A stretch of 64,000 nucleotides of DNA, taken from positions 31,151,088 through 31,215,087 of the forward strand of contig CM061919.1 of assembly GCA_031002005.1 (NCBI GenBank), written 5' to 3'. This stretch comes from Vandiemenella viatica. Lineage: Eukaryota; Arthropoda; Insecta; Orthoptera; Morabidae. The notes under the pieces were generated by a model. It had not been told where the DNA came from. It saw only the letters and a list, made by a program, of their open reading frames with translations, and searched no databases. Positions 42,817-54,248 of the stretch are shown piece by piece (within the stretch, counting starts at the first letter, position 1; every line of letters starts with the position of its first letter). The position numbers and the translations under genes were made by a program.

Positions 42817-43816
42817 NNNNNNNNNNNNNNNNNNNNNNNNNNNNNNNNNNNNNNNNNNNNNNNNNNNNNNNNNNNNNNNNNNNNNNNNNNNNNNNNNNNN
42901 NNNNNNNNNNNNNNNNNNNNNNNNNNNNNNNNNNNNNNNNNNNNNNNNNNNNNNNNNNNNNNNNNNNNNNNNNNNNNNNNNNNNNNNNNNNNNNNNNNNN
43001 NNNNNNNNNNNNNNNNNNNNNNNNNNNNNNNNNNNNNNNNNNNNNNNNNNNNNNNNNNNNNNNNNNNNNNNNNNNNNNNNNNNNNNNNNNNNNNNNNNNN
43101 NNNNNNNNNNNNNNNNNNNNNNNNNNNNNNNNNNNNNNNNNNNNNNNNNNNNNNNNNNNNNNNNNNNNNNNNNNNNNNNNNNNNNNNNNNNNNNNNNNNN
43201 NNNNNNNNNNNNNNNNNNNNNNNNNNNNNNNNNNNNNNNNNNNNNNNNNNNNNNNNNNNNNNNNNNNNNNNNNNNNNNNNNNNNNNNNNNNNNNNNNNNN
43301 NNNNNNNNNNNNNNNNNNNNNNNNNNNNNNNNNNNNNNNNNNNNNNNNNNNNNNNNNNNNNNNNNNNNNNNNNNNNNNNNNNNNNNNNNNNNNNNNNNNN
43401 NNNNNNNNNNNNNNNNNNNNNNNNNNNNNNNNNNNNNNNNNNNNNNNNNNNNNNNNNNNNNNNNNNNNNNNNNNNNNNNNNNNNNNNNNNNNNNNNNNNN
43501 NNNNNNNNNNNNNNNNNNNNNNNNNNNNNNNNNNNNNNNNNNNNNNNNNNNNNNNNNNNNNNNNNNNNNNNNNNNNNNNNNNNNNNNNNNNNNNNNNNNN
43601 NNNNNNNNNNNNNNNNNNNNNNNNNNNNNNNNNNNNNNNNNNNNNNNNNNNNNNNNNNNNNNNNNNNNNNNNNNNNNNNNNNNNNNNNNNNNNNNNNNNN
43701 NNNNNNNNNNNNNNNNNNNNNNNNNNNNNNNNNNNNNNNNNNNNNNNNNNNNNNNNNNNNNNNNNNNNNNNNNNNNNNNNNNNNNNNNNNNNNNNNNNNN
43801 NNNNNNNNNNNNNNNN
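42817..43816. other. Assembly gap, exactly 1000 N
   Basis: A run of 1000 N, a conventional placeholder rather than a measured distance. Open frames reported across it are meaningless. Confidence 1.
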
Positions 43817-44262
43817 GAATTTCTTAAAACTCTATGTGTGGAGCACAGCACTTTATGGTAGCGAAAGATGGACTTTAGGAATACCGGAAAGATAGAAACT
43901 TGAAGCATTTGAAATGTGGTGCTACAGAAGAATGCTGAAAATTAGGTGGACAGACAAAGTAAGAAATGAACGAGTTTTGGAAATGATGGGTGAGAAAAGA
44001 AGTTTATTGAAGAAGCTTACAGGAAGAAGAGACAGGCTGGTAGGTCATATTTTGAGACATGCTGGATTGGTTAATTTGTTAGTGGAGGGAACAGTTGAAG
44101 GTAAGAACTGTAGAGGTAGACAGATTAGAATATATGAAGCAGATAATAGAGGACGTGGGTTGTAAGGGGTATGTAGAAATGAAGAGGTTAGCACAGGATA
44201 GGAAGGGATGGAGGATTGCATCAAACCAGACTAAAGACTGACGACAGCAAAAAAAAAAAATA
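43817..44262 (+). pseudogene. LINE 3' end (RT thumb and C-terminus)
   Basis: FLKLYVWSTALYGSERWTLG, LEAFEMWCYRRMLKIRWTDK, RNERVLEMMGEKRSLLKKL, LVGHILRHAGLVNLLVEG and GKNCRGRQIR form the standard end of an endonuclease-RT LINE; a single TAG follows IPER. A poly-A of eleven bases (44250-44260) marks the 3' end. The 5' part is in the gap. Confidence 0.85.
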
Positions 44263-44643
44263 TTACATACCAATCATATTCACTGTTGCTCCAACTTCAG
44301 ACCATGCTTTTATTGTTTTGTCTTTTTCTAGTATCCTGGAAGCATTAAATTGTATCAAATGGGATGTTTTTCATCTTCCCCCACGAATAAAACATTCAGT
44401 TGTTCGTTCATACCGTAAAATAACTTGGCAACTACCAACTGAAATCACCTAGCGACTGACATGCAGAGTTGCCTGGAAATGATGGCTACCTTGTTGGTAA
44501 CTAGTTGTTCCGTCTGTGGTGTTCCATTCAATAGCATTGGAAGTGCCTGGTTGGTAATTCGAGTTGCTAGTCAGTTTCTTTTGGGTTACTCCATGTGAAG
44601 ATGGCCTTAGTGATTATGGGAAAAGAAATAAAACTAAATACTG
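44263..44643. other. Unassigned; possible end of a small DNA element
   Basis: Sequence up to GGCCATCTTCACATGGAGTA (inverted, ending at the TTA near 44607) could be a Harbinger-type terminus, but the other end was not found. The 78-codon frame at 44216-44452 has no domain. Confidence 0.2.
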
Positions 44644-45590
44644 TCACCTTAAAACTGTTATACTTGCAACCAGAAATATACATTTTTTTATATTAAGCAA
44701 TAATAATATCAACAGTTTTGTGTTTATGAAAGTAGATGAAACTGGTGTGATTTCTGTTGTTGCAAATTGAGTGCCAAACAGGACTTTTACTTTTTGAAGA
44801 ATGCGAGCTGAAGTGGAATCATCTGACAAACAGTTTTGAACAGAGTCTTTAATGTTATTCATTTCTAAAAATAATGACTCACAGGCATAGGTAGATGAAA
44901 ATATTGTTAAGATAGCAAAAGCCAACTTCTTAAGACAGCTAAATGTGTCTGGAATTGAATTCCAAGTTTTCACAATTGTGTTATTGGCATTTTTGCTCAT
45001 ATTGATTGATAGTCTTACTCATTCATTTAATGCCAACTTTTCATCATTTTGAAGAATTTTTGAGTCCATATGGAACTACACTGGAACTCAGTCAAATGCA
45101 TTTCCATTCCTTCAAATCCAACCAATCAAATTTAGACAAGATTAGCCTATCAGATGTAGTCAAATCAGGATACATAATCAATTTGTGTTTTTCTGTTAAT
45201 TTTTTGAAGTGAGAAAATCTTGATGAAAATTTTTCGAAAATTCTTAAGTGAATTTTTAATTGGTCTTGTTTTTTGTGTACATCCAAATCTCTGATGATTA
45301 TTTCAAGTTTGGTAAATACTTTAATTATTGGCAATTATATCATTGATGAAAACTAGCAGTTAATCTTCAATAACACGAATTAATTCTATCATAACAACTG
45401 TTTGGTTTACGCCTTGTAGCTTCATGTTCAATTCTTCAGTGCCGACACATGTCTAAAAAAAACATGAATTTTCAAAGCCACATTACAGCCATCAATTGCT
45501 AGTATTGTTTCCTTTTTCCCTGATTTTGTAGAAACAGTCCGATTCCTTCCAAACAATCAACAAATATTTGAAATACATTAGGTGGCGTCC
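44644..45590 (-). pseudogene. hAT transposase C-terminal half
   Basis: Minus strand: 45092-45334 reads the helical part (VHKKQDQLKIHLRIFEKF, SRFSHFKKL) and 44770-45000 the dimerisation domain (WNSIPDTFSCLKKLAFAILT, IFSSTYACESLF). The last two match the hAT C-terminal pattern of ZBED5/Charlie-type transposases (I-FxSTYxCESLFS-x-M-x-I-K). Stops and a gap between the two pieces mark decay. The catalytic Asp positions upstream are lost. Confidence 0.75.
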
Positions 45591-45591
45591 A

Positions 45592-45690
45592 TTAATTACA
45601 CAATTTCAAAATGGGGGGCTTAGCCAAAATCTCACCAAATGTAACCAAGAGGGAGGGGGAGATCCTTAAAAATCTCACGTGACGGATGGT
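45592..45690 (-). repeat. Fragment of a C-tract DNA element end
   Basis: GGCGTCCATTAATTACACAA...GGGGGG...GAGGGAGGGGGAG...CACGTGACG is the end of the widespread 'cgtccattaattacgt' type of non-autonomous element. It truncates the LINE to its right; the last ~25 codons of that frame (after QTIRHV) come from this fragment. Confidence 0.55.
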
Positions 45691-46555
45691 TTGTTTCTCC
45701 TCACCACAGTCGCATCTCGGTGAATCTCTCATTCCCCATGTATACAAAGATGAAGCAGATCTGCCATGACCAGTACTAACTCTGTTAAGAGCTACCCAGG
45801 TCTTGCGAGGAAGGTCAAGTCCCTTTAGTGCCTTGACTGTCGAACAGGGGAGTGCCATTCTGGTGGGGCTGAGGCTATCCACTTCCAATTTCCAAGCTTC
45901 TCTCCCATTAAAATTATCAGATATAATCTGTTTTACAGTTTTTACACTTGGATATCTTGATTTAAGTCTCACAAACATATTATCCATGTCGTCATGGATG
46001 GGCAGATCCAAGTTATCACAGATCTTATTATACTGGGCAATTAGGAGATTGTGTCGTCTTATTGTAGGCGGTTCAATGTTGCACAAAACAGGTAGCCAGT
46101 ACAGTGGAGTGGTCTTAATACATCCGCTAATTATCCGCATTGTCTGGTTTAAAACTGTGTCGATCTTTTTGACGTAGGCGCTATTTATCCAAACAGATGA
46201 GCAGTACTCAGCTGCAGAATATACAAGGCTCAGTGCTGATGTGCGGAGTGTAGAGGCGGATGCTCCCCAGGAGGTGCCAGTTAACTTCTGCATAATATTA
46301 TTCCTGGTTCTTAGTTTTGCTGCAAGGTTGTTTAGATGTTTATTGTACGACAAGGTGCGATCCATTACGACTCCCAAATACTTGGGGAAGGGGTTGTGTC
46401 GGATGGGAGTGCCATCAAGAATAACATCAAGTGAGAGATTCGCCTACCCGATTGTTAAGATGGAAGACACTAGTTTCCGTCTTGCTGGAGCTGGGTACGA
46501 GACGCCATTTCCGAAAATAGTTGCTCAGGGTTTTGAGGTCTGCTGTTAAACTATT
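45690..46555 (-). pseudogene. LINE reverse transcriptase C-terminal region
   Basis: FPKYLGVVMDRTLSYNKHLN, AAKLRTRNNIMQKLTGTSWG, LSLVYSAAEYCSSVW, MRIISGCIKTTPLYWLPVL and a C-terminal CDCGEEKQTIRH knuckle match jockey/I-like RT tails. Up to 46377 the frame is unbroken over more than 200 codons, so it is younger than most copies here. The upstream part (LKTLSNYFRKWRL..., 46400-46555) is frameshifted. Confidence 0.8.
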
Positions 46556-46561
46556 TTCAAT

Positions 46562-47557
46562 TTGCTGAACGTATGGTTAAATAACGAAGATTACAAACAT
46601 TGGCTCGCTCCATCCCGTGATAAATACAAAGGATATTGCAGTATTTGCTGTAAAGATTTTGAACTCGGAAAAATGTCTGAAAAAGAAGTTTTCGAGATGA
46701 AAATGGAGGTCAAAGACTTCATTTTTACAATGATTAAGCACATACTGGACAAATCTCCTATAAATTATAGAGTTGTAAGAAGTATGACTTGCCTTGATCC
46801 TAGACAGATGGCGCTAAATAGTAGCAACTGTTATGAAAAGATGAAATATCTTCTGATTCACTGGTCAAAAATAAATTTAATTGGAGGAGGAGACTGTGAT
46901 GAAATTCTTATACAGTATCATAGTTTTTTATCACAAGTTGCCTCAAATGCTTCAAACCACTTCAGTTCATTTAATCCACATGATGAGCATTCACGATTAG
47001 ATATATTTTTAGAGAAGTATCTAGGCAAAGAAGATTATAACAGAGTACACAAAGTAATAAAAATATTGTTGCTGTTATCACATGGACAAGCTGATGTTGA
47101 ACGAGGCTTCTCTTTGAACGAGCAGTTGGAAGTTGAAAATGTAAAAGAAGTGTCTTTAGTGGCTCAAAGATTAGTCAGTCAACATTTCAAAAACAGCAAA
47201 AATAAGTTGTTAATAACTAAGGAGTTAAGGATGTATGCAGCTATGGCTCGTCAAAAGTGTATTGCGTACCTGGAAGATAAAAAAAATGCAATGAATGCAG
47301 GGATTCAGGGAGTGAAACGCAAATCTATTTTAGATGATTTGGAAGATTTGAAGTGTAAAAAGGCACACCTAGTAACTGCAATTAAAGATCTTGAAGATAA
47401 TGCTGATAAACTAGCAAATAAAGCTGAGGTTATAGGGGATGTTAAGTACATCACACAGTCCAATAGTTTTCGACGAACCGCTAAAGTTAAAAAAGCTGAA
47501 TTTGAGGATGTTGAAAGTAAAATTAAGGCTCTATTGAAAGTTTTAAAAGAGAATTGA
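46562..47557 (+). pseudogene. hAT-like transposase: BED-finger remnant fused in frame to C-terminal domain
   Basis: 331 codons without a stop. There is no ATG at the open start; the first in-frame ATG is at about 46673. Residues ~10-35 (DYKHWLAPSRDKYKGYCSIC) look like a BED-type finger, residues ~40-225 are the C-terminal hAT half with ILLLLSHGQADVERGFS and VSLVAQRLV (dimerisation core), and residues 250-331 are a coiled coil rich in Lys/Glu. About 300 residues with the catalytic core are missing between KDFELG and KMSEKEV, yet the frame is kept. Stop followed by AATAAA near 47570. Either a recent deletion copy or a tamed fragment. Confidence 0.7.
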
Positions 47558-48347
47558 CCTTTGTTTGAAAATAAAAAAAAAATCATTTAAAAAAATGTAT
47601 ATTTTTTTTTATTTAACTTGCATACATTTTAATTACTCTTACCAGTATGTTTTATGTTTACCCTTATAACGTTGTAGCTCATCTGGTAAGTAAAGTTTAC
47701 TCATAAGAAAATATTTGATCAAATATGCCCAATAGGAACTACTGTTGTAACTCAAAAGATGTTGAAAGAGTTGTATTTAACCTGTTTCTTAAACCTATGG
47801 AAAATTTTTCATCTTTAAAGTTTCTTTTACATGTAGCTTTCAAAAAGGGGGGGGGGTGAGTCTTCGTCATTCAACATTATACCTGAAATCCAATAAGTAA
47901 TTGAGCTGACAATTTGGCAGTCCTTTCTCTGATGTAACTGCTAATGTGCTATAATGTATAAAAACAAATTAAGTTAAATTATGTATTTATATGTTAGTAA
48001 TTCTTATTACTAAGGTGGTACTATTTCTTTTTTTCCCTTGTGTCAGTTTTCCGGGCTATAGTAGTTTTTTATTTTATGTTTAATATATGAAAAGGGAAAA
48101 AGTTTCAATATTCACTGTATTGTGTGAAAACAAAAGTAAATGTATAATAAATTTATTGTTTATTAATTTATAAACTCAATTAAAGCTTATTTCATCATAA
48201 TCTTAACATGAATATTTTAATTTCTTTGCTGTAAGTTGCATATTATTTTTTTCATAACGTTTTAATATACGTTAATTATAGCCTTAAAAATATGAAAAAT
48301 TGCCTTAAAAGGGCCTTAATTTTTCTTTTGCTAAAAGAGTAAGAACC
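47558..48347 (+). mobile_element. 3' non-coding region of the hAT element
   Basis: AT-rich, ending in TAAAAGAGTAAGAACCCTG at 48347, whose reverse complement CAGGGTTCTTAC is typical of hAT termini (CAGGG). The matching left end was not found; the left side abuts the LINE fragment. Confidence 0.5.
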
Positions 48348-49312
48348 CTGTCTACCCCACAATCATCATTATGATATAATTCACATTCTAGTCATCAGTA
48401 TGATGATTCAACAATATCCAAATTTTAAACACCTGAATCAAACCTAACTAAACAGAAAGTAAAATACTCATACAGAAACATGATATTGAACAGTCTCAAC
48501 GTTAAAAAGAGAGAAATTTAACTGGTGGACACTTTCAGTATTAGAATAGAAATATGTGCCAGTCTGCAGCTTGCTGCTCTGCTTGACTGTGGATAAACTT
48601 CTGACTTCTACATTGAATTGAAGCGGATAATTTTGTTTACCCTCACCAGTACTGAAAACTAGTTACTTAAGCTTGCAGTCTCTGTGACAGAACCTGACTC
48701 CAAAACTGCAGCATATGGTGGAGGAAAATATTTTTTGTCCTGCGATTGTATTGAACAGTTGGCAACTGAGCCAATAGGAGTGAGAAAGGTTGTTCCTTGT
48801 TAACTGGTTGTGTTACATGAATGAGTACAGCTAACCAGCCAACAAAATATGTAAACACTTTACCATTATTCTTGGCCACCGGTGTAAAATTCTAACTCTT
48901 ATTTTGCACAATCTGGCATCAATGTCATCCCAGGAAACAGTAACGCAATACTGGCTCCGCCTCCTTGCAATCTCATTGGTGGATATTTCATTCAGAGCCG
49001 TCTATACTTCAGATTTTTAATTTCCTTAAGTCAGTGCAGGAAACAATTGGCTAACAGGAAGGAATTAAGCTCCTCCCACTGACGATTCTTATTGGCAGGG
49101 TAGTTCATCAACCTTCCAATACATTTCTATACTACTTTACCAAAATTCAAATCATGAAACGTATTTAAAAGTTGTAATTAATGGGATTGCGTTAAAGCGA
49201 GGCAAGAAACATGCTCAATGCTACATATTACTACGGTTGATTAACTTAAAACCACAACGATAATATTTTTATACTGGTTTTTATAATTCCTTCGGATAAT
49301 ATTTCACTCATA
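48348..49312 (+). promoter_or_regulatory. Non-repetitive stretch with CCAAT-box cluster
   Basis: CCAAT motifs in either orientation at about 48771 (GAGCCAATAGG), 48971 (TCATTGGTGG) and 49090 (TTATTGGCAG), with GC-rich CTCCGCCTCC near 48956 and CTCCTCCCAC near 49071, within ~350 bp. This is promoter-like composition upstream of the small frame at 49313. No TATA box or initiator is identified; inference only. Confidence 0.25.
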
Positions 49313-49471
49313 ATGTGGTCAGTGCACAAACCAGGGGATAATCACGTTCCAGGAGGTAGAATTTTTAGTACTACGAAACTACAGAAACAAGAAATTATTT
49401 CGGAAGAGTCTCTCTCCAAGACGGATTCAATGAAACAGTCTTCCTTCGCAGCGTTGTATAAACCTAGATGA
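49313..49471 (+). CDS. Small open frame (52 codons), candidate
   Basis: ATG at 49313, TGA at 49469-49471: MWSVHKPGDNHVPGGRIFST, then QKQEIISEESLSKTDS and SSFAALYKPR. Hydrophilic, no signal peptide or membrane segment, unknown family. GATGAG|GTAGGA just after the stop resembles a splice donor, so the stop could be in a first exon read in another frame. It lies in the longest stretch without recognisable transposon sequence in this half of the window. Confidence 0.25.
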   Translation: MWSVHKPGDNHVPGGRIFSTTKLQKQEIISEESLSKTDSMKQSSFAALYKPR

Positions 49472-49474
49472 GGT

Positions 49475-50125
49475 AGGATAAGTTTAATTTGGGGGGGGGA
49501 GGGTCATGTTATATATCTATTATCTTACCTAATCCATTCAACAGGAGGCCTATTGCATATTATGTATATAGCGAATAACTTTTATAATAATTTTCAATAG
49601 TAAAGCACTTTTCATCTCAGAACATAACCTTGTTATAAGTTCATTTTCTGGCTAAAACCAATTAGAAGGGGGTAAATCTGATATAGTTGTATAGTAAAGA
49701 ACTTTTATAACCATTAACAAGAAAGCACTTTTTAAATTGATTCTAAACAGTTTTCACAAAAGACATAAGATTCAAATAAGGTTGTTTTTCAGTCATGATA
49801 AATTTTGTTGCAGAGAATGACAATCACTTTAAGGTGGTTTTTGTGTGCTTTTAAAATTTATATAAGGACATATTTCAAATCAGAATAATTTGATCTATTT
49901 AGAAAAAAGAGCTAGAAAGATAAAAGTATGCTTAAATGAAAGAGAAAAATTCAGTTAATAACAAACATATAACAGTTCAGAGGTAACTAGAAATTTAAAG
50001 TAAGAAAAACTAAGTTTTAGCGTTGGCATGTGATAGCATCACAATGTGCGACTTTCAGAAGTTACTAGCTTTTAAACGAGAATAATTATGAGAAAAGTTG
50101 TCATGACCAAAAAATTCAGAATAAA
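49475..50125. other. AT-rich stretch, nothing recognised
   Basis: Holds a G9 run near 49491-49499. No gene or repeat end seen. Confidence 0.45.
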
Positions 50126-50129
50126 TTAA

Positions 50130-51088
50130 ACTACTTGGAATGGCCTTCGCAGTCCACAAAACCGTTTTGAATGCAGTAAAAGAAGTCGTACCCATCAACA
50201 ACAGACTAATGACACTAAGGCTACAATACAAAAACAAGCACTATACCATCATCAACGCACATGCCCCAACAAACATAGACAACCGGAAAAATCCGAAAGA
50301 TGTAGAAAACTTCTGGAACAAACTAGAAACTACCGTCAACAAAATCCCACAAAAAGATGTAACGATTCTCCTCAGAGATTTCAACGCACAGCTAGGCAGA
50401 GAGATAGAATACCAAGAAACCATAGGAAAATTCCCGGCACACAGATTTACCAATAGGAATGGAATCAGATTAGTAGAGTTATGCCAGCAGAATACTATCA
50501 GAATCATGTCTACATCACTTCATCAGAAACCAAGCAAGAAAAAGACCTGGAGATCACCAGTAAATTCAATCGGAGAATTCCAAATTGACCATGTAGCCAT
50601 ATCAGGAAACTTCAAGAAAGAAATTCACAATGTTGAAGTCAGAAAAGGGGCTAACATCGACTCTGACCACTACCTCACAAGAGTCAAGATTAGAATGACA
50701 CCTCGTAATTGCTTCAAAAAAATAACACCGCTACTCAAATTCGATCTTACCGAACTGCAGTCATCTGAAATCACCACGAGGTGGGAGGAAATACCCGCAA
50801 ATAATTGGATAGAATTCAAAGAAAAATATCACCTCATCAGCTAAAGAACAAATTCCATTAAAAAAGAAGTACAAACATCCATGGTGGAACGAAAAATGCA
50901 ACCAAGTAATAAAATACAGGAAAATTGCATACAAGAAGTATAGCGCTCACAAATCACCAGAAAACCAAACAGAACTCGATGAAAAGAGAAGACTAGCCAC
51001 AAAAACTCTCAGAAGACCCAGAAGACAATACCTCAAGAAACAATTGGATTCAATTGAAGAAAACATCAAAAATTATAATGTTCGAGAC
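50130..51088 (+). pseudogene. LINE endonuclease domain (RTE-like)
   Basis: Open from before 50140 to 50841: PINNRLMTLRLQYKNK, YTIINAHAPTN, TILLRDFNAQLG, TWRSPVNSIGEFQIDHV and GANIDSDHYLTRVKIR. These are the successive blocks of an RTE-type apurinic endonuclease. The conserved GDFNA reads RDFNA, a change next to the catalytic Asp; DSDH at the end is intact. 5' truncated. After a frameshift at about 50842 the linker to the RT runs on to 51088. Confidence 0.9.
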
Positions 51089-51089
51089 T

Positions 51090-52545
51090 ATTAAAGAACA
51101 TTTGCAAACAAAATTAAGGGCTTCTCCTCACAGAGTGTTTGCTTTAAAAACGCAAATGGAAAATTGGCTCTAAACAACAGAGAAAACTGTGAACTCCTCG
51201 CTACCTACTTTGAGCAACTGCTAAATTGCCCAGAACCAGCTGAATGGTTCTCAGAACAATCAGGAGAAATCAATCCAGATTCACAAGCACCATCACTAGA
51301 AGAAATCAGGGAGCATATTCAGAAACTCAAAAATGGGAAGCATCTGGAGAAGATGGCATAGTGGCGAAATTTCTGAAAATTCTAGGCCAGAGTTCACTCC
51401 AAGAACTAACCAAAATCATCAGACATTGTTAGGAGACAAACGAAATCCCGAAAGACTGGAAGTGCGCTCTCGTACTTCCCCTTCACAAAAAAGGTGATCG
51501 CACCAGTGTGAACAACTACAGAGGAATATCTTTACTATCAGTCCCCTACAAAATTCTCTCTGCTTGTCTCCGCAAAAGAGTACAAGAACTAATCGAACAC
51601 CAAAATTGGTGAATACCAAGCAGGTTTCAGACCTAACAGATCGTGCGCAGAGCAAATCTTCAACCTAAAAACCATCCTAAAATACAGATCAATCAGGCAT
51701 AAGAAAACCATATGTACCTTTGTAGACTTCAAGAAGGAGTATGACTCAATTGACAGGAAAAGCCTACTCAACATCCTAAGGGAATATGGTCTGGACAATA
51801 AATCAAGAAAATTAATCAATCAGACACTCACCAACACCATAAACAAAGTAAATTGCCAGTTGAAAGCTAACGCCAATGCAACTCTCACCGAGAGGTGAAA
51901 CATACGACGCAATAATAAATAAATTAAACTGTTGCGTTGGCGTTATCTTTCAACTGGTAATTAATTAAGCAACTGTGGAAACATGGCCTGCAACAACAAA
52001 GTAAAATTCATGGGAGAACTCTCCAGAGAATTTGCAACAAAAACTGGCGTTAGACAGGGTGATGGTCTCTAGCCAATCTTATTTAATATAGCTCTGGACA
52101 AAGTCATTAGAGAATGGGAGAAAACGAACACCCCACTAAGACTAGGCAGAAACAGACTAAATATCTCCTGCTTGGCCTTTGCAGATGATCTGGCTATTCT
52201 GTCAGAAAGTGAACAACAAACCATCAAACAAATAGAATCCCTCAAAGAATTAGCAGAAAAAAACGGTTTAAACATCTCCTTTGAGAAAACGGTTTTTCTT
52301 GGCACACAAATTGAACGTAAAACACTGGACACAAAATATGGAAAAATCAGCAGTCACAGAGTTTAAATATTTAGGCGAAATTATCAGTCCAACAGGACTC
52401 GAAAAGGAGGCACAACAAAATGGACTCAACAAAATGAAAAAGGCTTTCGGACAGACCTGCAACATCTACAACAAAAAGAACATAGGAATTCAATCAAAAA
52501 TTAAACACTGCAATACAGTTGTCTATATGCCACAGAAACACTCAT
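51090..52545 (+). pseudogene. LINE reverse transcriptase, several breaks
   Basis: Blocks in order: FKNANGKLALNNRENCELLA (51144), LEEIREHIQKLKNGK, NEIPKDWKCALVLPLHKKGD and NNYRGISLLSV (51440-51545), FVDFKKEYDSIDRKSL (motif A, 51720), TGVRQGDGL (52045), LAFADDLAILSESEQQ (catalytic FADD, 52172), KYLGEIISPTGLE (52365). Most frames are shifted; motif A has KEYD for KAYD. A hairpin element interrupts it at 51856, and the 3' end is lost at 52545 where Helitron-like sequence begins. Confidence 0.85.
51856..51957. mobile_element. 102-bp hairpin MITE inside the LINE RT
   Basis: CCAGTTGAAAGCTAACGCCA at the left and its inverted partner TGGCGTTATCTTTCAACTGG at the right pair over about 27 bp, leaving a short AT-rich middle. 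RT sequence continues on both sides. The flanks TAAATTG and TAATTAA hint at a short AT-rich duplication but do not match exactly. Confidence 0.75.
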
Positions 52546-52549
52546 ACTA

Positions 52550-52877
52550 AGTTTTGACGACTAAATGGCTATATCGATATTGATGGAATTTGATAAGAAA
52601 ATCTGTATGAAGGGCGCAGGATATTTTTTTCCAGTATGATTAACAGTTGTAGTCACGAAATTTTGAGACCTTATCGAATGGTGACAGAAATATGTTGGAA
52701 ATTGATTCTCTTCAAGAGACAGGTTCGACGGTACAATGATATAGTGATAGCTTTCCTGTCGTATTATTCCAACTCGATATTGTTTGGGACCAATCCTTCG
52801 TTACCAACAACTTTCTATATTTAATTCTGGCAAAAAAATTCTTAATCCACGCGTACGAAGTCGCGGGTACGGGCTAG
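52550..52877 (+). mobile_element. Helitron-like 3' unit, first of tandem pair
   Basis: Ends CGCG-TACGAAGT-CGCG-GGTACGGG-CTAG|T: hairpin, short spacer and CTAG before T, the standard Helitron 3' end. About 330 bp of it is repeated in the next unit with ~93% identity. The 5' end is not visible; it replaces the 3' end of the LINE. Confidence 0.65.
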
Positions 52878-53244
52878 TAATACTACAAATACGGAAGTAA
52901 GTCTCTGTCTTTTTGTTACGTTTTGATGACTAAATGGCTATATCGATACTGATGGAATTTGACAAGAAAATCTGTATGAAGGGTACAGGACATTTTTTCC
53001 AGTATGATTAACAGTTGTAGTCCCAAAATCTTGAGACCTTATCGAATGGTGACAGAAATATGTTGGAAATTGATTCTCTTCAAGAGACAGGTTTGACGGT
53101 AGAATGATATAGTGATAGCTTTCCTGTCATATTATGCCAACTCGGTGTTGTTTGGGACCAATCCTTCGTTACCAACAACTTTCTATATTCAATTCTGGCA
53201 AAAAAATCTTAATCCACACGTACGAAGTCACGGATATGAGCTAG
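52878..53244 (+). mobile_element. Helitron-like 3' unit, second of tandem pair
   Basis: Same sequence offset by 367 bp, ending GAGCTAG|T at 53244 with a weaker hairpin (ACGTACGAAGTCACGG). TCTCTGTCTTTTTGTTACG near 52903 resembles the 5' start of insect Helitrons. The 62-codon frame at 52636-52824 is a shadow. Confidence 0.65.
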
Positions 53245-54235
53245 TCACTGATAAAATGGGCATTGGTACTACCATGCCCTTATGTATCTAAACGACCCGA
53301 ATTGCACATCTCTACATTTCCTCCTGGGACTTATTCAACCCATTTTACACATCTAACAAGACAGTACTATACCCTGAAGATGGTACAGCCTCGCGACTAT
53401 CCAAACTGAGACACATCCATCTCCCAGATAAAGGATTAACCATTCCACTTTTTTGTTTCATAAGCCGAAATAGTGATTATATTTCGGCAATAAAAGAGTT
53501 ACGTGAACATCGAATACGTTTCTTTTTACTTTATTTAAGACATTTTACAGTTATTAAGTGTCCACACATAACACAAAAGTTATCACTTTCAAACAAAATT
53601 TTGGTTTTGAACAAGTTTTGGGTGCTTTTATATCTATCTACAACAACGTAAAATGACTAGAAATTTATGTTAATATTCAATGTTTGCTCAGTATTACAAT
53701 TTTTGGAAACGGTACAGAGTTATCTAAGATTTCTGTCAAATATGTAACAAGATTTCAGATTCAATAATTTTGGCAGTCATCTTGTAAATATGATTGCTTA
53801 CAAAAGCAATTCTTTTAGTTCTGTCATTTCTTGAACATATAAAACGTGGGACAGTGGAAAAGAATCATAAAATTAATGTTTCGGTTGACTTGAGAAAGTG
53901 TCAACGCAGCATGCGTGAGTAGGAACTGAAAGCCAATTTTCCAATAAATTTAACTTGACCATAACGATTTCTGCCACTCAACATTACCAATTCCTTTCTA
54001 GTGCCGATGGCAAAGGCTGGGAGATTGATCATTGGGGTAATACATAATGATGGCTGTTTAAAAATAAACAAGGGCCTAAATCAAACTAATGTGTGAAAAC
54101 GTTTTTTTTTAGCTAATGTTCCTGTTGGAGACTGTGGTATTAGCAAGCAAATCAGAACTGACAATGAGGGTAGTTATTCTTACGAAAACAAAAAATCATC
54201 ATTGATGAAGAACATGCTAATAGGAGCTTCCGTAC
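53245..54235. other. Unassigned AT-rich stretch
   Basis: No gene or clear repeat. The palindromic word GCCGAAATA...TATTTCGGC at 53464-53490 forms a small hairpin. Confidence 0.45.
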
Positions 54236-54248
54236 TTAATCCTTTGAC

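Noticed and set aside
42769..43908. Open frames of 362-379 codons on both strands
   Set aside because: They consist almost entirely of the 1000-N gap.
44460..44610. Harbinger-like end GGCCATCTTCACATGG beside TTA
   Set aside because: No matching inverted end could be found, so not called as an element.
53370..53410. CTGAAGATGGTA...TATCCAAAC as another hammerhead
   Set aside because: First box is CTGAAGA, stem II needs a bulge, and GAAA is absent.
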